From the NCBI GenBank assembly GCA_002633025.1, contig NMRB01000534.1, positions 243,285 through 307,284 on the forward strand: a stretch of DNA of 64,000 bases, written 5' to 3'. Of the stretch, positions 63,291 through 64,000 are shown piece after piece. Below the pieces are notes generated by a model. That model did no database searches. It saw nothing but the letters and a program-made list of their open reading frames with translations, and had not been told where the DNA came from. The translations under genes and the position numbers were made by a program. The first letter of the stretch is position 1. Each line of letters starts with the position of its first letter. Source of the stretch: Notospermus geniculatus. Lineage: Eukaryota; Nemertea; Pilidiophora; Heteronemertea; Lineidae.

Positions 63291-64000
63291 AGCTGCTATT
63301 TCGAGAATTGTCTATATAACAGCAGCTTTGGAGATGCTGAATTTTCCCTTCACTGTTGGTTTGCTGTTCAAAATTTTTCCTCATTCATCCAATTAAAAGC
63401 GTTACCTGGAGCTACAGAACAGTAAGGGTGGCATCAGTCAACTCAGAGGTAGTCTGCCTCATTTTTCATGTAGTAGAGGCCCAGAGGGTGATTCCCTTTG
63501 ACACCGCATTTTCTTTTCTTAAGCCATTTTCCTTATGTTGTATCGATATATTACAGCCAAATGGTACATTTATGGCTCAGCCCTTGATTCAAATTCAATA
63601 TTTTGCTTTGTGGCGGTATAAAAATGTCTCCTATCCATGGGCATTTTGGTATTAGAGCCCTTTTAACTGATTCTGTCTTATTTTTCCAAAGAAGCCTGAC
63701 AAAGACTGAAGATAAAACAAAACGGATGACAGCTGATTAGATCAGCTCTGTTCATGATAATTATATCTGAAGGAAATCTTTTTTATCAGTCCATTACAAG
63801 AAACCACACAATATTTTTTTTTCTAATTGGATGTTGTGGTTGATGGGAAAACCTCCAATGGCGGAGCGTGGAAGTTGAACATGGGGGAGGGGTACGTATT
63901 CGTTATTGAACTTATTGTGAAAATTTACGATCTTTTTAAAAGACTTTTAACAGCAGGGTGGAATTTTTATGGTCAATTTCAAAGAATTTTCCCAGCGGGG
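63291..64000. other. No gene seen
   Basis: Frames of up to 99 codons (63356-63655 plus) resemble no known family and have no splice context. The window ends in unassigned sequence. Confidence 0.35.

Overview
This window looks like nuclear DNA of an animal, most likely a marine invertebrate; I cannot name the species. The reasons are these. No open reading frame exceeds about 600 bases. Short protein-like stretches are bounded by GT/AG splice signals with matching phases. CpG is not depleted. ACATGTACATGT-type and ACCGGTA-type words are common. The sequence is crowded with tRNA-derived SINEs, minisatellites and dozens of small inverted-repeat elements (MITEs), many nested. I see no rRNA gene, CRISPR array, operon or other prokaryotic feature, and no reverse transcriptase, viral gene or intact transposase. 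LAYOUT. 1-8,400: SINEs, MITEs and two minisatellites, then two weak exon candidates near 7.6-8.4 kb. 8,400-22,800: mostly MITEs, one inverted pair of an exon-like acidic segment (17.64-18.07 kb), and a tandem array of a repeat element (18.46-19.6 kb). 22,822-43,716: a direct tandem segmental duplication, unit 1 (22,822-34,192) and unit 2 (34,194-43,716). Each unit carries private insertions, so the other unit shows the empty site. The largest private insertion is a 3.1-kb palindromic transposon-like element (28,980-32,126). It carries, on both arms and reading outward, a decayed gene with PIN/FEN1-like nuclease motifs and a C-terminal CXC cysteine cluster. 44,000-61,000: the most gene-like part, all on the minus strand. 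It holds a four-exon gene model (52,944 to 47,645), the last three exons of a second gene (56,777 to 54,238) and the possible last exons of a third (60,840 to 60,439). 61,000-64,000: more inverted repeats and unassigned sequence. HOW IT FITS TOGETHER. No pathway can be reconstructed. The coherent story is genome dynamics: MITE families with measurable target-site duplications, insertions dated relative to the segmental duplication, a minisatellite that has copied a splice donor, and a 690-bp exact-period duplication joined at an N that is probably an assembly artefact. All protein assignments are by eye. Except for the PIN/CXC fragments I recognise no gene family, so gene symbols are left empty.
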